NCBI GenBank assembly: GCA_965198755.1
Contig: OZ240673.1
Location: 1,674,001 to 1,738,000, forward strand
DNA length: 64,000 nt
Source of the DNA: BOG-908 sp963692875
Lineage (GTDB): Bacteria; Pseudomonadota; Alphaproteobacteria; Acetobacterales; Acetobacteraceae
Direction: 5' to 3'
A program made the translations under genes and the position numbers. The notes below the pieces were generated by a model. It saw only the letters and a program-made list of their open reading frames with translations, ran no database searches and was not told the origin of the DNA. Positions within the stretch are counted from its first letter, which is position 1. Every line of letters starts with the position of its first letter. Shown here piece after piece: positions 34,171 through 42,610 of this stretch.

Positions 34171-35008
34171 GGGCGCCTCGTTGCTGCTCATGTGCGTGGG
34201 CGTGCAGGCCGGCGCCATGCTGATGCTCGTCACGTTCCACGTCGGAACCGCCGGACATGACGAAGATGCGGCCGTTGACGCGCACCACGTCGATGGCAGA
34301 GCCGTAGAGCCGAGACAGCACGGGTCCGGTGATCACGTCGTCCACGGTGCCCAGCGCCGCACTGCCGCCACCGAGGTAGAGGACGCGGTCGAGGCTGCCG
34401 AGCAGCGGATTGAGTTCGTGCGCGCTGAACACCACGGTCACACGAAGTTCCTTTTGCACGGAGCGCACGAGTTCGACGACGCTGCGCTGGTGGTGCGGGT
34501 CCAGGCTCATCAACGGCTCATCCAGCAGCAACAGGCGCGGGCGGCCGATCAGCGCCTGCGCCAGCAACAGAAGCTGCCGCTGGCCTCCTGACATTTCCGA
34601 AAGCGGGCGGGCCGCAAGCTCCCGCGCGTTGACCATGTCGAGCGCCCAATCGACCTCCCGCCGGCCGTCGCGGTCCAGCAAGGGCAGACCCCAGCGGTGG
34701 CCACTGACGACACCGGCCACGAAGTCGCGCCCGCTGAGCCGCAACCCACCCACGCCTGCCCGTGCTTGCGGCATGTAGCCGATGGCCGGGTTGCCGCGCC
34801 TCGGCCTCTCGCCCAGGACCAGCATGTCTCCGCTCCCGACAGGTAGCAGGCCAAGCAGGGCCCGCATGAGCGTCGTCTTGCCAGCGCCGTTCGGACCGAG
34901 CATCCCCACGAATTCGCTGCCTTCGAGGCAAAACGTCACGCCGCTTAAGACGTCTCGGCGGCCACGAGCGAGCGTCACCCGTTGCAGGTCGACCGAAGCG
35001 GTTACCAT
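34157..35008 (-). CDS. znuC: Zinc ABC transporter ATP-binding protein ZnuC with His-rich tail
   Basis: 283 residues. Walker A GPNGAGKTT near residue 38, Q-loop YMPQARAG, signature SEMSGGQRQ, Walker B LLLLDEP with catalytic Glu, and H-loop FSAHELNP. The C-terminal about 25 residues after FVMSGGSDVE are His-rich (DEHQHGAGLHAHAHEQQRGAH), an added metal-binding tail. Upstream lies a Zur-box-like palindrome. Start ATG at 35008. Overlaps znuB. Confidence 0.95.
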   Translation of the reverse strand: MVTASVDLQRVTLARGRRDVLSGVTFCLEGSEFVGMLGPNGAGKTTLMRALLGLLPVGSGDMLVLGERPRRGNPAIGYMPQARAGVGGLRLSGRDFVAGVVSGHRWGLPLLDRDGRREVDWALDMVNARELAARPLSEMSGGQRQLLLLAQALIGRPRLLLLDEPLMSLDPHHQRSVVELVRSVQKELRVTVVFSAHELNPLLGSLDRVLYLGGGSAALGTVDDVITGPVLSRLYGSAIDVVRVNGRIFVMSGGSDVERDEHQHGAGLHAHAHEQQRGAHAVV

Positions 35009-35082
35009 ACGCGCGAACCTTGGCTGCGCATTGGGACAGTACCAGACATACCAGAGCGGCGATAAATTTCCACTTGAGCGTC

Positions 35083-35095
35083 GTTATAACATAAC
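35083..35095. promoter_or_regulatory. Zur-box-like operator before znuC
   Basis: GTTATAACATAAC on the plus strand (GTTATGTTATAAC towards znuC), 75 bp upstream of the znuC start, in an AT-rich patch. Nearly identical to the site before the TonB receptor gene. Confidence 0.7.
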
Positions 35096-35161
35096 GTAAG
35101 CTGCGTCTAGTGGTCCGGCAATGGTGGAATACCAATGATCTTGGATCTCGGCCGGTGACAC

Positions 35162-35302
35162 GCAAGCAAGCGGTTCTTTTTTGAAAAAAAGAACCAAAAA
35201 ACTTTTGTTCCCTTGGGCGCGCGCTGCAGAAACCTCCGCGACAGCAGGGATAAAAGTTTTTTGCTGCTTTTTTTCAAAAAAGCAGGCCTTGCTTGCTTCC
35301 TT
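35162..35302. repeat. Palindromic element PE17 (full)
   Basis: Left arm GGTTC flavour, right arm GCTGC/GCAGG flavour. The core reads TTCCCTTGGGCGCGCGC ... CCGCGACAGCAGGGA. It lies in the divergent gap between znuC and znuA, one of the few copies not beside a stop codon. Confidence 0.92.
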
Positions 35303-35553
35303 GACACCGGAGGTTAAGACTCAGGATCGCCGGTGTGAGTTGGTGGTATGCTCCATTCCGAGCTTTGGATTGGCAGTCCGCACCGATGGGTCCCGCTCCT
35401 CAAGCACGCTGAAGAACCTCCGCGGGCTCTGTGTCGCTTCTGCGTAGATTTGGACAAACCGCCCTGCTCTCGGTAATCAGCGTAGCTGCCACAAAGGTGG
35501 GTATCTACCCTCGACGTGCGATGACAGACCTTGATCTGCTAATGGATTGCTAC

Positions 35554-35566
35554 ATTATATCATCCC
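35554..35566. promoter_or_regulatory. Possible weak Zur-box-like site before znuA
   Basis: ATTATATCATCCC matches the receptor-gene site (GTTATATCATAAC on this strand) at 10 of 13 positions, 33 bp upstream of the znuA ATG. Weaker than the other two. Confidence 0.45.
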
Positions 35567-35598
35567 TTGCAAACTTTCCTTGTTCAGAAGGTAAAGTA

Positions 35599-36468
35599 AT
35601 GACTTACTCTTGCCTAACGTGCGTCATGGCGCTGTTGCTGCCCTGCTGCGCCCGGGCTGCACCGCCGCTGCGCGTTGTCGCCGCAGAGAACTTCTACGGC
35701 GACATTGCCCGGCAGATTGGCGGCAACGACGTCGCTGTCGCCAGCATTCTCGCCAACCCGGATCAGGATCCGCATTTGTTCGAGGTCAGCCCGTCGGTGG
35801 CGCGCGCCGTCTCCAACGCCGAGCTTATCATCGAGAACGGCATCGACTACGACCCCTGGATGGATCGCCTGATCGAGGCGGCGCGTGTGCCGGCGAACCA
35901 TGTCGTGATCGTAGCAGCTCTCACCGGACATCACTTGGGCGACAACCCGCATATCTGGTACGATCCAGCCACTATGCCGGCACTCGCGCGCGCATTACAG
36001 GTGATTTTTGCGACCGCTGACCCGGCGCACGCGGCAGGCTATGCGCAGCGTTTGGCCCGCTTCGAAGCGACCATGACGCCGCTGCGAGAAAGGATAGCAG
36101 GGTTGCGGCAAAAGCTGAAAGGCGCAGGTATAACAGCGACCGAGCCGGTCTTCGGCTACATGATCGCCGCCCTAGGCTTGCTATCGCTGAACCAGCATTT
36201 CCAGCTCGCGGTGATGAACGAGACTGAAACGAGTGCGTCCGACGTTGCCGCTTTCGAGGATGATTTGCGGCATCATCGCGTCCGCATGTTGATCGTCAAC
36301 CGCCAGGCGAGCAACGCAGTTGCGGACCGCATGAAGAGCATCGCCTTAGGCGCAGGCGTTCCCGTCGTGGCCGCGTCGGAAACCGAGCCGAGAGGATCCT
36401 CGTATCAGCCGTGGATGCTGGGCGAGCTCGATGCGGTCGACGATGCGATGACGGTGTCGGAGCGGTGA
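35599..36468 (+). CDS. znuA: Zinc/manganese ABC transporter substrate-binding protein ZnuA
   Basis: 289-residue periplasmic metal-binding protein. Signal peptide MTYSCLTCVMALLLPCCARA-APP. Metal-site histidines are visible in DQDPHLFEVSPS and DNPHIWYDPATMP; a third ligand may come from LSLNQHFQLAVMNETETSASDV. The usual long His-rich loop of ZnuA is reduced to TGHHLG. Start ATG at 35599 gives a normal leader; a longer in-frame extension to 35431 does not. Transcribed away from znuCB, with its own possible Zur site. Confidence 0.92.
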   Translation: MTYSCLTCVMALLLPCCARAAPPLRVVAAENFYGDIARQIGGNDVAVASILANPDQDPHLFEVSPSVARAVSNAELIIENGIDYDPWMDRLIEAARVPANHVVIVAALTGHHLGDNPHIWYDPATMPALARALQVIFATADPAHAAGYAQRLARFEATMTPLRERIAGLRQKLKGAGITATEPVFGYMIAALGLLSLNQHFQLAVMNETETSASDVAAFEDDLRHHRVRMLIVNRQASNAVADRMKSIALGAGVPVVAASETEPRGSSYQPWMLGELDAVDDAMTVSER

Positions 36469-36689
36469 GCCTACGCGTGTCCGAGTGGTTGTAACGCGGT
36501 GGAGTTGGTTCTCTCGTTCGATTAGACGCCGTTTCTCCGTTCCTGCTAATTTCGAGCGCAGCCGCGGTGACATCTGGCCGCAGGCCAGCGCCCAGCGGCG
36601 CCGCAGGCGGGGCTTGAGGGCGGCGAGCACGACGGCAAAACGATGCTTGCCGGGGTGCGTCCGCCAAGGGCTGAGTGTGGCCGGACAGA

Positions 36690-37952
36690 TCAGGACACCT
36701 TCCGCGCCATCGTCCCGGCCGGTGCGCGATACCAGCCTGGGTCACTGTAGTCGACGAGCCGGTCGCGCACTTTTAAGGTGGTGAACATCCCGCCCATTTC
36801 CAGCGAGCCATAAGGGCCACGGCCTCCCATCATCGGCGTGGTGTTGCGCGGGCCGGGCATCATTGCCGACATGCCTTGCATGTCCGCCATGCCCGTCTTC
36901 CCCATCGGCATGTAGCCCGGCACCAGGCGGCTGATCTCGCTTGCTGCTGCCCCTTGATCAACGCCGGTCATGTTCGGAAAGCTGTGGCTCATCGCGTTCA
37001 TCGTGTGGTGCGACTTGTGGCAGTGATAGGCCCAGTCACCCGGATTGTCGGCGATGAACTCGACATCCCGCGTGGTGCCGACCGGCACCTGGACGGTCGC
37101 CTCGCGCCAGCGACGCTCCGGCGGGATCGGGCCGCCATCCGTGCCGCTGACCTCGAAATGGTGACCGTGCAAGTGCATGGGGTGTTCGACCATGCTGAGG
37201 TTGCCGACGCGGATGCGCACGCGCTCGCCGGTGCGCACCACCATCGGCAGGGTAGCGGGGAACACGCGGCCGTTCAGCGACCAGATATTGAAATCCGTCA
37301 TCTCCGCCGGGTTCGGCCGCGAGGTGCCGGGATCGATTTTCCAGGCATGCGGCATCCAGACGAAATCGCGGTCGACCCGGCCCTCATGCGGATCCTTGGG
37401 GTGGATGATGAACATGCCCATCATGCCGAGTGCGATCTGGAGCATCTCGTCTCCATGCGGGTGATACATCTGCGTTCCGTGCTGCCGCAGCGTGAACTCG
37501 TAGGCGTAGGTCTCATCGGGCTTGATGTGGGGACCTGACAGTCCGCCCACGCCGTCCATGCCAGACGGCACCAGCACGCCATGCCAATGCACCGAGGTGT
37601 GCTCAGGCAGTTTGTTCGTCACCAGGATACGCACCCGGTCGCCTTCGACGGCCTCGATGGTCGGGCCGGGCGACATGCCGTTGTAGCCCCAGATCTTCAC
37701 CTTGAAGCCCGGCGCAAACTCCTGGGTGTGCTCGCCGGCGACGAGGCGGAATTCCTTGACCCCGTCCTTCATCTCGAACGGCAGGGATCGCCCCTGCACC
37801 GTTGTCACCGCGGTCCGGGCCGGCGGCGCGGCGAGCGGCCCTGGCGCGGGCGCCGGGGTGGCTGCCGCTTGGGCCGAGGCACGGCGCAGCAGCTTGCCGC
37901 CGGCGGCCATCGTGGCGGCGGAGGCGAGGACGTTTCGACGCAGCCAGGTCAT
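36690..37952 (-). CDS. Multicopper oxidase (copper tolerance), Tat-exported
   Basis: 420 residues. N-terminal MTWLRRNVLASAATMAAG with twin arginines fits Tat export of a folded cupredoxin enzyme. All four copper motifs are present: HWHG, YHPHGDE, HPMHLHGHHF and HCHKSHHTMNAM. A Met-rich segment follows (GYMPMGKTGMADMQGMSAMMPG), typical of periplasmic cuprous oxidases. Probably oxidises Cu(I) in the periplasm. Last gene of a four-gene copper cluster; the ATG overlaps the TolC-like stop by 4 bp. Confidence 0.95.
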   Translation of the reverse strand: MTWLRRNVLASAATMAAGGKLLRRASAQAAATPAPAPGPLAAPPARTAVTTVQGRSLPFEMKDGVKEFRLVAGEHTQEFAPGFKVKIWGYNGMSPGPTIEAVEGDRVRILVTNKLPEHTSVHWHGVLVPSGMDGVGGLSGPHIKPDETYAYEFTLRQHGTQMYHPHGDEMLQIALGMMGMFIIHPKDPHEGRVDRDFVWMPHAWKIDPGTSRPNPAEMTDFNIWSLNGRVFPATLPMVVRTGERVRIRVGNLSMVEHPMHLHGHHFEVSGTDGGPIPPERRWREATVQVPVGTTRDVEFIADNPGDWAYHCHKSHHTMNAMSHSFPNMTGVDQGAAASEISRLVPGYMPMGKTGMADMQGMSAMMPGPRNTTPMMGGRGPYGSLEMGGMFTTLKVRDRLVDYSDPGWYRAPAGTMARKVS

Positions 37953-39379
37953 GCGGGTTCTCCTTGGGCAACGAGCGGGGGTTCGGGGCGCGGGGCGGCC
38001 GCGCTCGCGGGTGGGATGGCAGCTTGGCCGCTCAGGACATGGTCCAACTCGGCGCGTGCGATCCAGTAATCGCGGCTCGCCTCGATCAGGCGGCGGGAAG
38101 CGGCGATCTCGTCCTGCTTCGAGCGCAAAAGGTCGAAGGGCCCCAGCAGCATGAAATTGTACTGCTGCAAGCCGAGGACGAGCCTGCGCCGTTGCAGCGG
38201 GACAACGACGGCGCTGTAGCGGTCGATCAGATCGCGCGTGCGGACCAGCCGATCGCGCAGCGTGCGCACCTGCGCCCGTGTGTCGAGAGCAAGCTGCGCC
38301 ATCTGATCCTCGTTTTGCGCAAGCGCCATGGTGGCCCGGACGCGCGACGCCTGGCCGCGGTTGAACAGCGGAATGGGTATCTGGATGGTGGGGCCAGTGA
38401 CGCGATAACCCTCGGGGTTGTTTTCCGAACTCACGCCGATCTGCACGTCGGCGAGCCAGCCAAACTCCGTCGCGATGCCGAGCGCCTTGGCGGACGTCTC
38501 AGCCTGCCGGCGGAGGGCGGCGATCCGCAGGTTGCCGGAGACGGCCATCCTCTCCAGCCGGTCATACGGTAGCGCCTCAGGTGGGATGTCCGGCAGCTGA
38601 TCCGGGACCGACCAAGCGGTATCGGCACCGAACAAGCCCATCCGCCGGTTCAACTCCTCCCGGTCCGCAGCCGCGCCGGCGCGCGCGTCGGCGTATTCGG
38701 TCCGCGTCAGTTCGGCGTCCGCCTGTTGGCGGGCCACGTCGAGGTCGCTGATGTTTCCAGCGTCGTGCAGGCGCCTGGCGAGCGAGTCCGCGGCATCGGC
38801 GGCCGACACGCGATCCTGCAGAAGCGCTCCGATCGCTTGGTCCGCCTGCAACCCAAAATACGCGGTCTTCACCTCGGCCACGAGATCCAGCACCTCGGCG
38901 GCCACGCGCAACTTCGTTGCCTCGGACTGTCCCGCGGCGATCTCCTTCTTTGCCGGCAGCAGAAGCAGGTTGAGGAAGCTTTGCGTCAGGCCTGTTTCCA
39001 GATCGGTCGCGAGATGCGCGGTGTCAGGAAAGCGGATGCTTGTGTCGAAGACGGGGTTCTGCAGCAGCCCTGCCTCCACCAAGTCTGCCTGAGCCAAGCC
39101 CAGCTCGGCATAGCTTGCCTGGAGGCCTCGATTGCGGAGCAGTGCGACCTGCACAGCGTCCTCGACACCGAGCGGCCGCGACAGCAGCGCGGCGACGGCC
39201 GCGCTGGCCCGCTTGTCGGCCGGCGTTCCGCGGTTCCAAGCGACGCGCTGCGGGATCCGGCTTGCAACCGTGTCGGCCACGCCCGAGAAGCCCTGGTCCG
39301 GCGGCCCTGCAGCGCAGCCGGCCAGGCTCATCGCAACGAGGAGAACTGCAACGATGCGTCGTTGGCGACGCCGCCTCAT
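37949..39379 (-). CDS. TolC-family outer-membrane lipoprotein
   Basis: 476 residues. Lipoprotein signal MRRRRQRRIVAVLLVAMSLAGC with the lipidated Cys at 22. Two OEP repeats with long coiled helices (RPLGVEDAVQVALLRNRGLQA, VTGPTIQIPIPLFNRGQASRVRA). Outer-membrane channel-type protein; no RND pump or adaptor accompanies it in the window, so it may serve a distant pump or a copper-specific role. Overlaps both neighbours by 4 bp (ATGA), so this is one operon. Confidence 0.9.
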   Translation of the reverse strand: MRRRRQRRIVAVLLVAMSLAGCAAGPPDQGFSGVADTVASRIPQRVAWNRGTPADKRASAAVAALLSRPLGVEDAVQVALLRNRGLQASYAELGLAQADLVEAGLLQNPVFDTSIRFPDTAHLATDLETGLTQSFLNLLLLPAKKEIAAGQSEATKLRVAAEVLDLVAEVKTAYFGLQADQAIGALLQDRVSAADAADSLARRLHDAGNISDLDVARQQADAELTRTEYADARAGAAADREELNRRMGLFGADTAWSVPDQLPDIPPEALPYDRLERMAVSGNLRIAALRRQAETSAKALGIATEFGWLADVQIGVSSENNPEGYRVTGPTIQIPIPLFNRGQASRVRATMALAQNEDQMAQLALDTRAQVRTLRDRLVRTRDLIDRYSAVVVPLQRRRLVLGLQQYNFMLLGPFDLLRSKQDEIAASRRLIEASRDYWIARAELDHVLSGQAAIPPASAAAPRPEPPLVAQGEPA

Positions 39380-39747
39380 TGCGGGTCGCCCGGCATGGAG
39401 CCGTGATCAAATCCCGGCTTGCCGCCCTGGCCGGCGGTGCGCGGCGTCGCTTGGGCCATCGTCATCCCGGGCAACGCAGCATCACCGCCGGACGCGTGGG
39501 ACATGTCCGGCATCGACCCCGGTCCCATGCCGGGCATCGAGCCGCTTGCCATGTGCATTGCCGTTGAAGGGATGCTGGTCCGAAGCGCGGCGCCTTCCGC
39601 CAGCACGTTGACGGGCCGCACGAACGGCGCCGAGGCGGCGTCCGGGTTTGCCGGATCGTCAGCGGCGAGCGCCGTGCTGAGTGAGGGCGCCGAGCAGCCG
39701 GCGCACGTAGCGCCGAGCTCTGCAAGCAGGACGAATTGGAGGAGCAT
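39376..39747 (-). CDS. Met/His-rich small lipoprotein, copper-binding candidate
   Basis: 123 residues. The ATG at 39747 has GAGG seven bases upstream. The N-terminus MLLQFVLLAELGATCAGC ends in a lipobox-like Cys. The second half is a Met-rich linker: MHMASGSMPGMGPGSMPDMSH, then PGMTMAQ and HGSMPGD. Such segments bind Cu(I) in Cop/Cue proteins. Four-base overlap with the TolC-like gene. No known family recognised. Confidence 0.75.
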   Translation of the reverse strand: MLLQFVLLAELGATCAGCSAPSLSTALAADDPANPDAASAPFVRPVNVLAEGAALRTSIPSTAMHMASGSMPGMGPGSMPDMSHASGGDAALPGMTMAQATPRTAGQGGKPGFDHGSMPGDPQ

Positions 39748-39879
39748 GGTGCCTCGCAAAGACGGACAGAGTTCGACGGATCGACGGCGCGTGTTCGTGC
39801 GCGTCGAGACAAGGCCGAACAGCAGCGAGGCGCGGAGGCTACGAGCCCCCTCGCCCGGCGCGCGCCGGGTTGGGCCAGG

Positions 39880-40236
39880 TCAGCTCTGAGCGGTGCGTCT
39901 AGGCGGGTAAGGCTCGAGTGAGGACAGCACGCCGCGGCCGAGACGCGGCTCCGCGGCAGAAGCCGCCTGCGGCGTGTCGAAACTCAGGGGCATCGTCGCT
40001 GTCACGGGCAATATGGCCCCGCAACACGTCATCGCGCAGACGGGGCACATCTTGCCACAGGCCCGGCCATGTTTTGCCGGGCCAGAGTTGGCGGCGCGCA
40101 TGGCGTCGTGGTGACCCATGACCGCGGACGCCATTTCCGGGACGTGAACAGCATGCTCATGCTGCGCAGGCATGTCGGCAAAGCTCGGCAACACGGACCC
40201 CACAGCCATCAGCAGGGCCACGAGGATCCTTATCAT
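39880..40236 (-). CDS. Exported Cys/His/Met-rich protein, copper-related
   Basis: 118 residues from the ATG at 40236 (a TTG at 40275 is possible). Signal peptide MIRILVALLMAVGSVLPSFA-D, then HEHAVHVPEMASAVMGHHDAMR and GRACGKMCPVCAMTCCGAILP, a cluster of five Cys with Met and His that looks like a metal site. Resembles DUF2946-like small periplasmic proteins found in copper clusters, though that match is tentative. First gene of the copper group, 132 bp before the Met-rich lipoprotein. Confidence 0.7.
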   Translation of the reverse strand: MIRILVALLMAVGSVLPSFADMPAQHEHAVHVPEMASAVMGHHDAMRAANSGPAKHGRACGKMCPVCAMTCCGAILPVTATMPLSFDTPQAASAAEPRLGRGVLSSLEPYPPRRTAQS

Positions 40237-40494
40237 CAGCCGGGAGAAGGACCTCTTTGCCAAGCTGTACTCCAAACCGAGCGAAACCCGTTCCGCTTCT
40301 TCCGAAAGTGGGCAGGGCGCCAGCGATTGCGAGAACCGCCATAGCTGAACCCGCTCAGCACGGTAAGGTCAAGCCTGCAGGCCTGCGGCATGATGTTGAT
40401 CCAGCGACGTCGAAGCACGGCTTTTACCATGATGGCATGATCTGGCCAAATCGAAGCGGACGCCATACCGGGCGGCCTCGACACTGACCCACGG

Positions 40495-40656
40495 CAGAAA
40501 GCAAGCAGTCCTTTTTTGAAAAAAAGGACCAAAAAACTTTTGTCCCCCCGCATTTGCAACGTCCGTGTGCCTTTCGAAAGAGCACGCAAGCTGCAAATGC
40601 GGAGACATAAACGTTTTTTGCTTCTTTTTTTCAAGAAAGAAGGCCTTGCTTGCTTT
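40495..40656. repeat. Palindromic element PE18 (full, exchanged core)
   Basis: AGTCC left arm and CTTCT right arm as in the MITE copies, but the core is unrelated: CCGCATTTGCA ... TGCAAATGCGG with an inner CGTGTGC/GCACGC stem. The long GC-rich hairpin between A6 and T6 tracts is therefore kept although the sequence is not. It lies between minus-strand genes at 40236 and 40899. Confidence 0.9.
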
Positions 40657-40898
40657 TGCAACTACCGCTGTCCTGCCGCCTGATATTGGAGGCGCCGGTG
40701 GCCGAGCTTGCCCGTCCCATTGCCGCGCCAAACAATGCACCACGCCTGCTCGGCAGCGGCTTTCCAGCTCGCCGGTCTGGACGGTCAAGCGTGCGTATCC
40801 CGGCCAAGCGCACGCCCGGAACATGAGAGAAACTCCGTCCGGCTCGCATTGCTTGGCCGCCGCTTCAGGCCAGCCAGAACTCAGGTCGCGTCAGGCCG

Positions 40899-42011
40899 TC
40901 AGGCGCTGTCATGAGCGGAATCACCGCCGGTGACGTCATAGGCTGCGCCTGTCACCATGGCAGCGCCATCCGAGGCCAGAAACACGACCGCGGGCGCGAT
41001 CTGGTCGGGGTTCAGCCAGGGAACCTCCAGCGGCGAGTGCGGCTTCAGCACGGCGACGGTCTGTGCCTCCGTCGGATCGCTGACGACGCGGCCGTTGACT
41101 GAAGCCATGGCCAGCTTCCAGCGCATCTCGTTGCGCGTCATCGGCGTGTCGATCAGTCCGGGAACCACAGCGTTGACCGTGATCTTGTGTTCGCCCAGCT
41201 CGAGCGCTGCGGATTTCATCAGCCCCATTATCCCCCATTTCGATGCCGAGTAAGAGGAACCGTTCTTGGTGCCGTAGCGGCCCTGCATGGAAGCAATGAC
41301 GATGATCCGGCCGCCACCGGCCGCCATCAGCGCGGGCCCGAACGCCCTGATCGTGTTCGCGGTGCCGTTGAGATTCACATCGATGACGTCGTGCCACTGC
41401 GCGTCGCTCATCTCAAGCAGCGGCTGAAATAGTTGGATGCCGGCGTCGGCGACGACGATGTTGATCCGCCCCATTTTGGCGGTGACGCTTTGTGCCGCGG
41501 CGCGCAAGGCCGCGATGTCGCGGATGTCGGCGACGATGGGCATGAAACGCCGTCCGTGCGACGTCACGAGTCGCTCCGTCTCATCCAGGTCGGCGCGTGT
41601 CGAATGAGGATAGAGCGTGTCGGCGCTGGCCGGTCCGCATATGTCCAGGCCGACCACATCGGCCCCATTGGCTGCGAACTCAACAGCAATCGATCGGCCG
41701 ATACCACGCGCCGCACCGGTCACGACCGCAACCTTTCCTGCAAGAATTGCCTCGACATCCGGCCGGCCGGCCGGCCGGCTGTCGGCTTCAGTTGCAGCTT
41801 TGTTTCCTGCCGCTTGCTGCGCGTTTGGGGCATGCACGTCAGCCGCACGCGCGGCACTCGCGCCAAACACACCGGCCCCGGCAGCGAGCGTTCCCAGCAT
41901 AATACCACGCCGGTCAGGTCGCGCGGGCATGTCGACATCTTTGACTGCCAATTTTTCAGTTTGCAAACCCTGCAGTCTCGCCGTCATCAGTTTTTCTTCA
42001 TCGGTAGACAT
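40899..42011 (-). CDS. SDR-family oxidoreductase with Tat signal
   Basis: 370 residues. The N-terminal about 85 residues include PDRRGIMLGTLAAGAGVFG-ASAARA, a twin-arginine leader, unusual for an SDR. The classic SDR core follows: VAVVTGAARGIGRSIAVEFA (cofactor glycine motif), NIVVADAG (NNAG variant), IASMQGRYGTKNGSSYSASKWG with Ser and Y-S-A-S-K catalytic residues, and VPGLIDTPM. Mycofactocin-coupled SDRs are similar in the core. Start ATG at 42011 follows a GTG; the long pre-Tat region is odd and MPARPDRRG is another start. A dyad upstream may be its operator. Confidence 0.88.
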   Translation of the reverse strand: MSTDEEKLMTARLQGLQTEKLAVKDVDMPARPDRRGIMLGTLAAGAGVFGASAARAADVHAPNAQQAAGNKAATEADSRPAGRPDVEAILAGKVAVVTGAARGIGRSIAVEFAANGADVVGLDICGPASADTLYPHSTRADLDETERLVTSHGRRFMPIVADIRDIAALRAAAQSVTAKMGRINIVVADAGIQLFQPLLEMSDAQWHDVIDVNLNGTANTIRAFGPALMAAGGGRIIVIASMQGRYGTKNGSSYSASKWGIMGLMKSAALELGEHKITVNAVVPGLIDTPMTRNEMRWKLAMASVNGRVVSDPTEAQTVAVLKPHSPLEVPWLNPDQIAPAVVFLASDGAAMVTGAAYDVTGGDSAHDSA

Positions 42012-42057
42012 CACATAATAACTTTCCAGGGTATCGGAGACAACGAACGGCTCCGCA

Positions 42058-42076
42058 AATATTGAGTTTCAATATT
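42058..42076. promoter_or_regulatory. 19-bp dyad upstream of the SDR gene, possible operator
   Basis: AATATTGA-GTT-TCAATATT: perfect 8-bp arms with a 3-bp spacer, in an AT-rich 200-bp patch 47 bp upstream of the SDR start. Size and position fit a repressor or activator site; the cognate regulator is not in the window. Confidence 0.5.
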
Positions 42077-42262
42077 AGTTAAGTTTAACCAAATGGCTTT
42101 ACCAGTATGTGGCCGAATCCTGTCAGTTTCCACATCGATACTGTTATAAAATACGAGATCAACAAGCGTCTGGTCGTTTTCGGCAGTTTTTGCTTCAGGC
42201 ACGGACTCGAAACTGTTGCGGCGCCTAAAACTATATTTGCCGTTTCCCGGCTTGTACGCTGG

Positions 42263-42572
42263 TTAGCGCTCATGCTCTGAAACGACCAGCTGCGTCTCGC
42301 CAGTCTGGACGATCGTGCGTGTCGCATCGGGCCGGGCATACATACAAAGAATGGTGAGGCTTCGTCCGGCTGTGATTTACGGAACGGTGCGGCATGTTAG
42401 CGGAAACCCAACTCGCATCGTAGCGGGAGAGTGCGTGACGATCACCGCCAATCTCGGCGATGGCTTCGCCCTTCAGCACCGCGACACTCTCTTCACAGTC
42501 ATGCGTGTGCAGCGGATGCAGCCACAGGTTGATGTTAGTGGCGTGAGCGTCGCTGTAGAGGCTCGCAACCAA
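42263..42572 (-). pseudogene. Cupin-domain protein, frameshifted
   Basis: Reads as a small cupin (LWLHPLHTHDCEESVAVLKGEA, AEIGG, WVSANMPHRSVNHS) with the H-x-H...E and C-terminal His metal motifs. Near 42355-42365 the frame breaks; one base shift restores LTILCMYARPDATRTIV and QTGETQLVVSEHER before a TAA. TTG at 42572 is the only start. A one-base indel has therefore inactivated it unless frameshifting occurs. Confidence 0.7.
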
Positions 42573-42610
42573 AGAGAGATTGTCTCTCTTAGTAAACGGG
42601 AGTGAGCGTC

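Noticed and set aside
36469..36689. Possible gene between znuA and the multicopper oxidase
   Set aside because: Frames are Arg-rich with no ribosome site or motif; treated as spacer.
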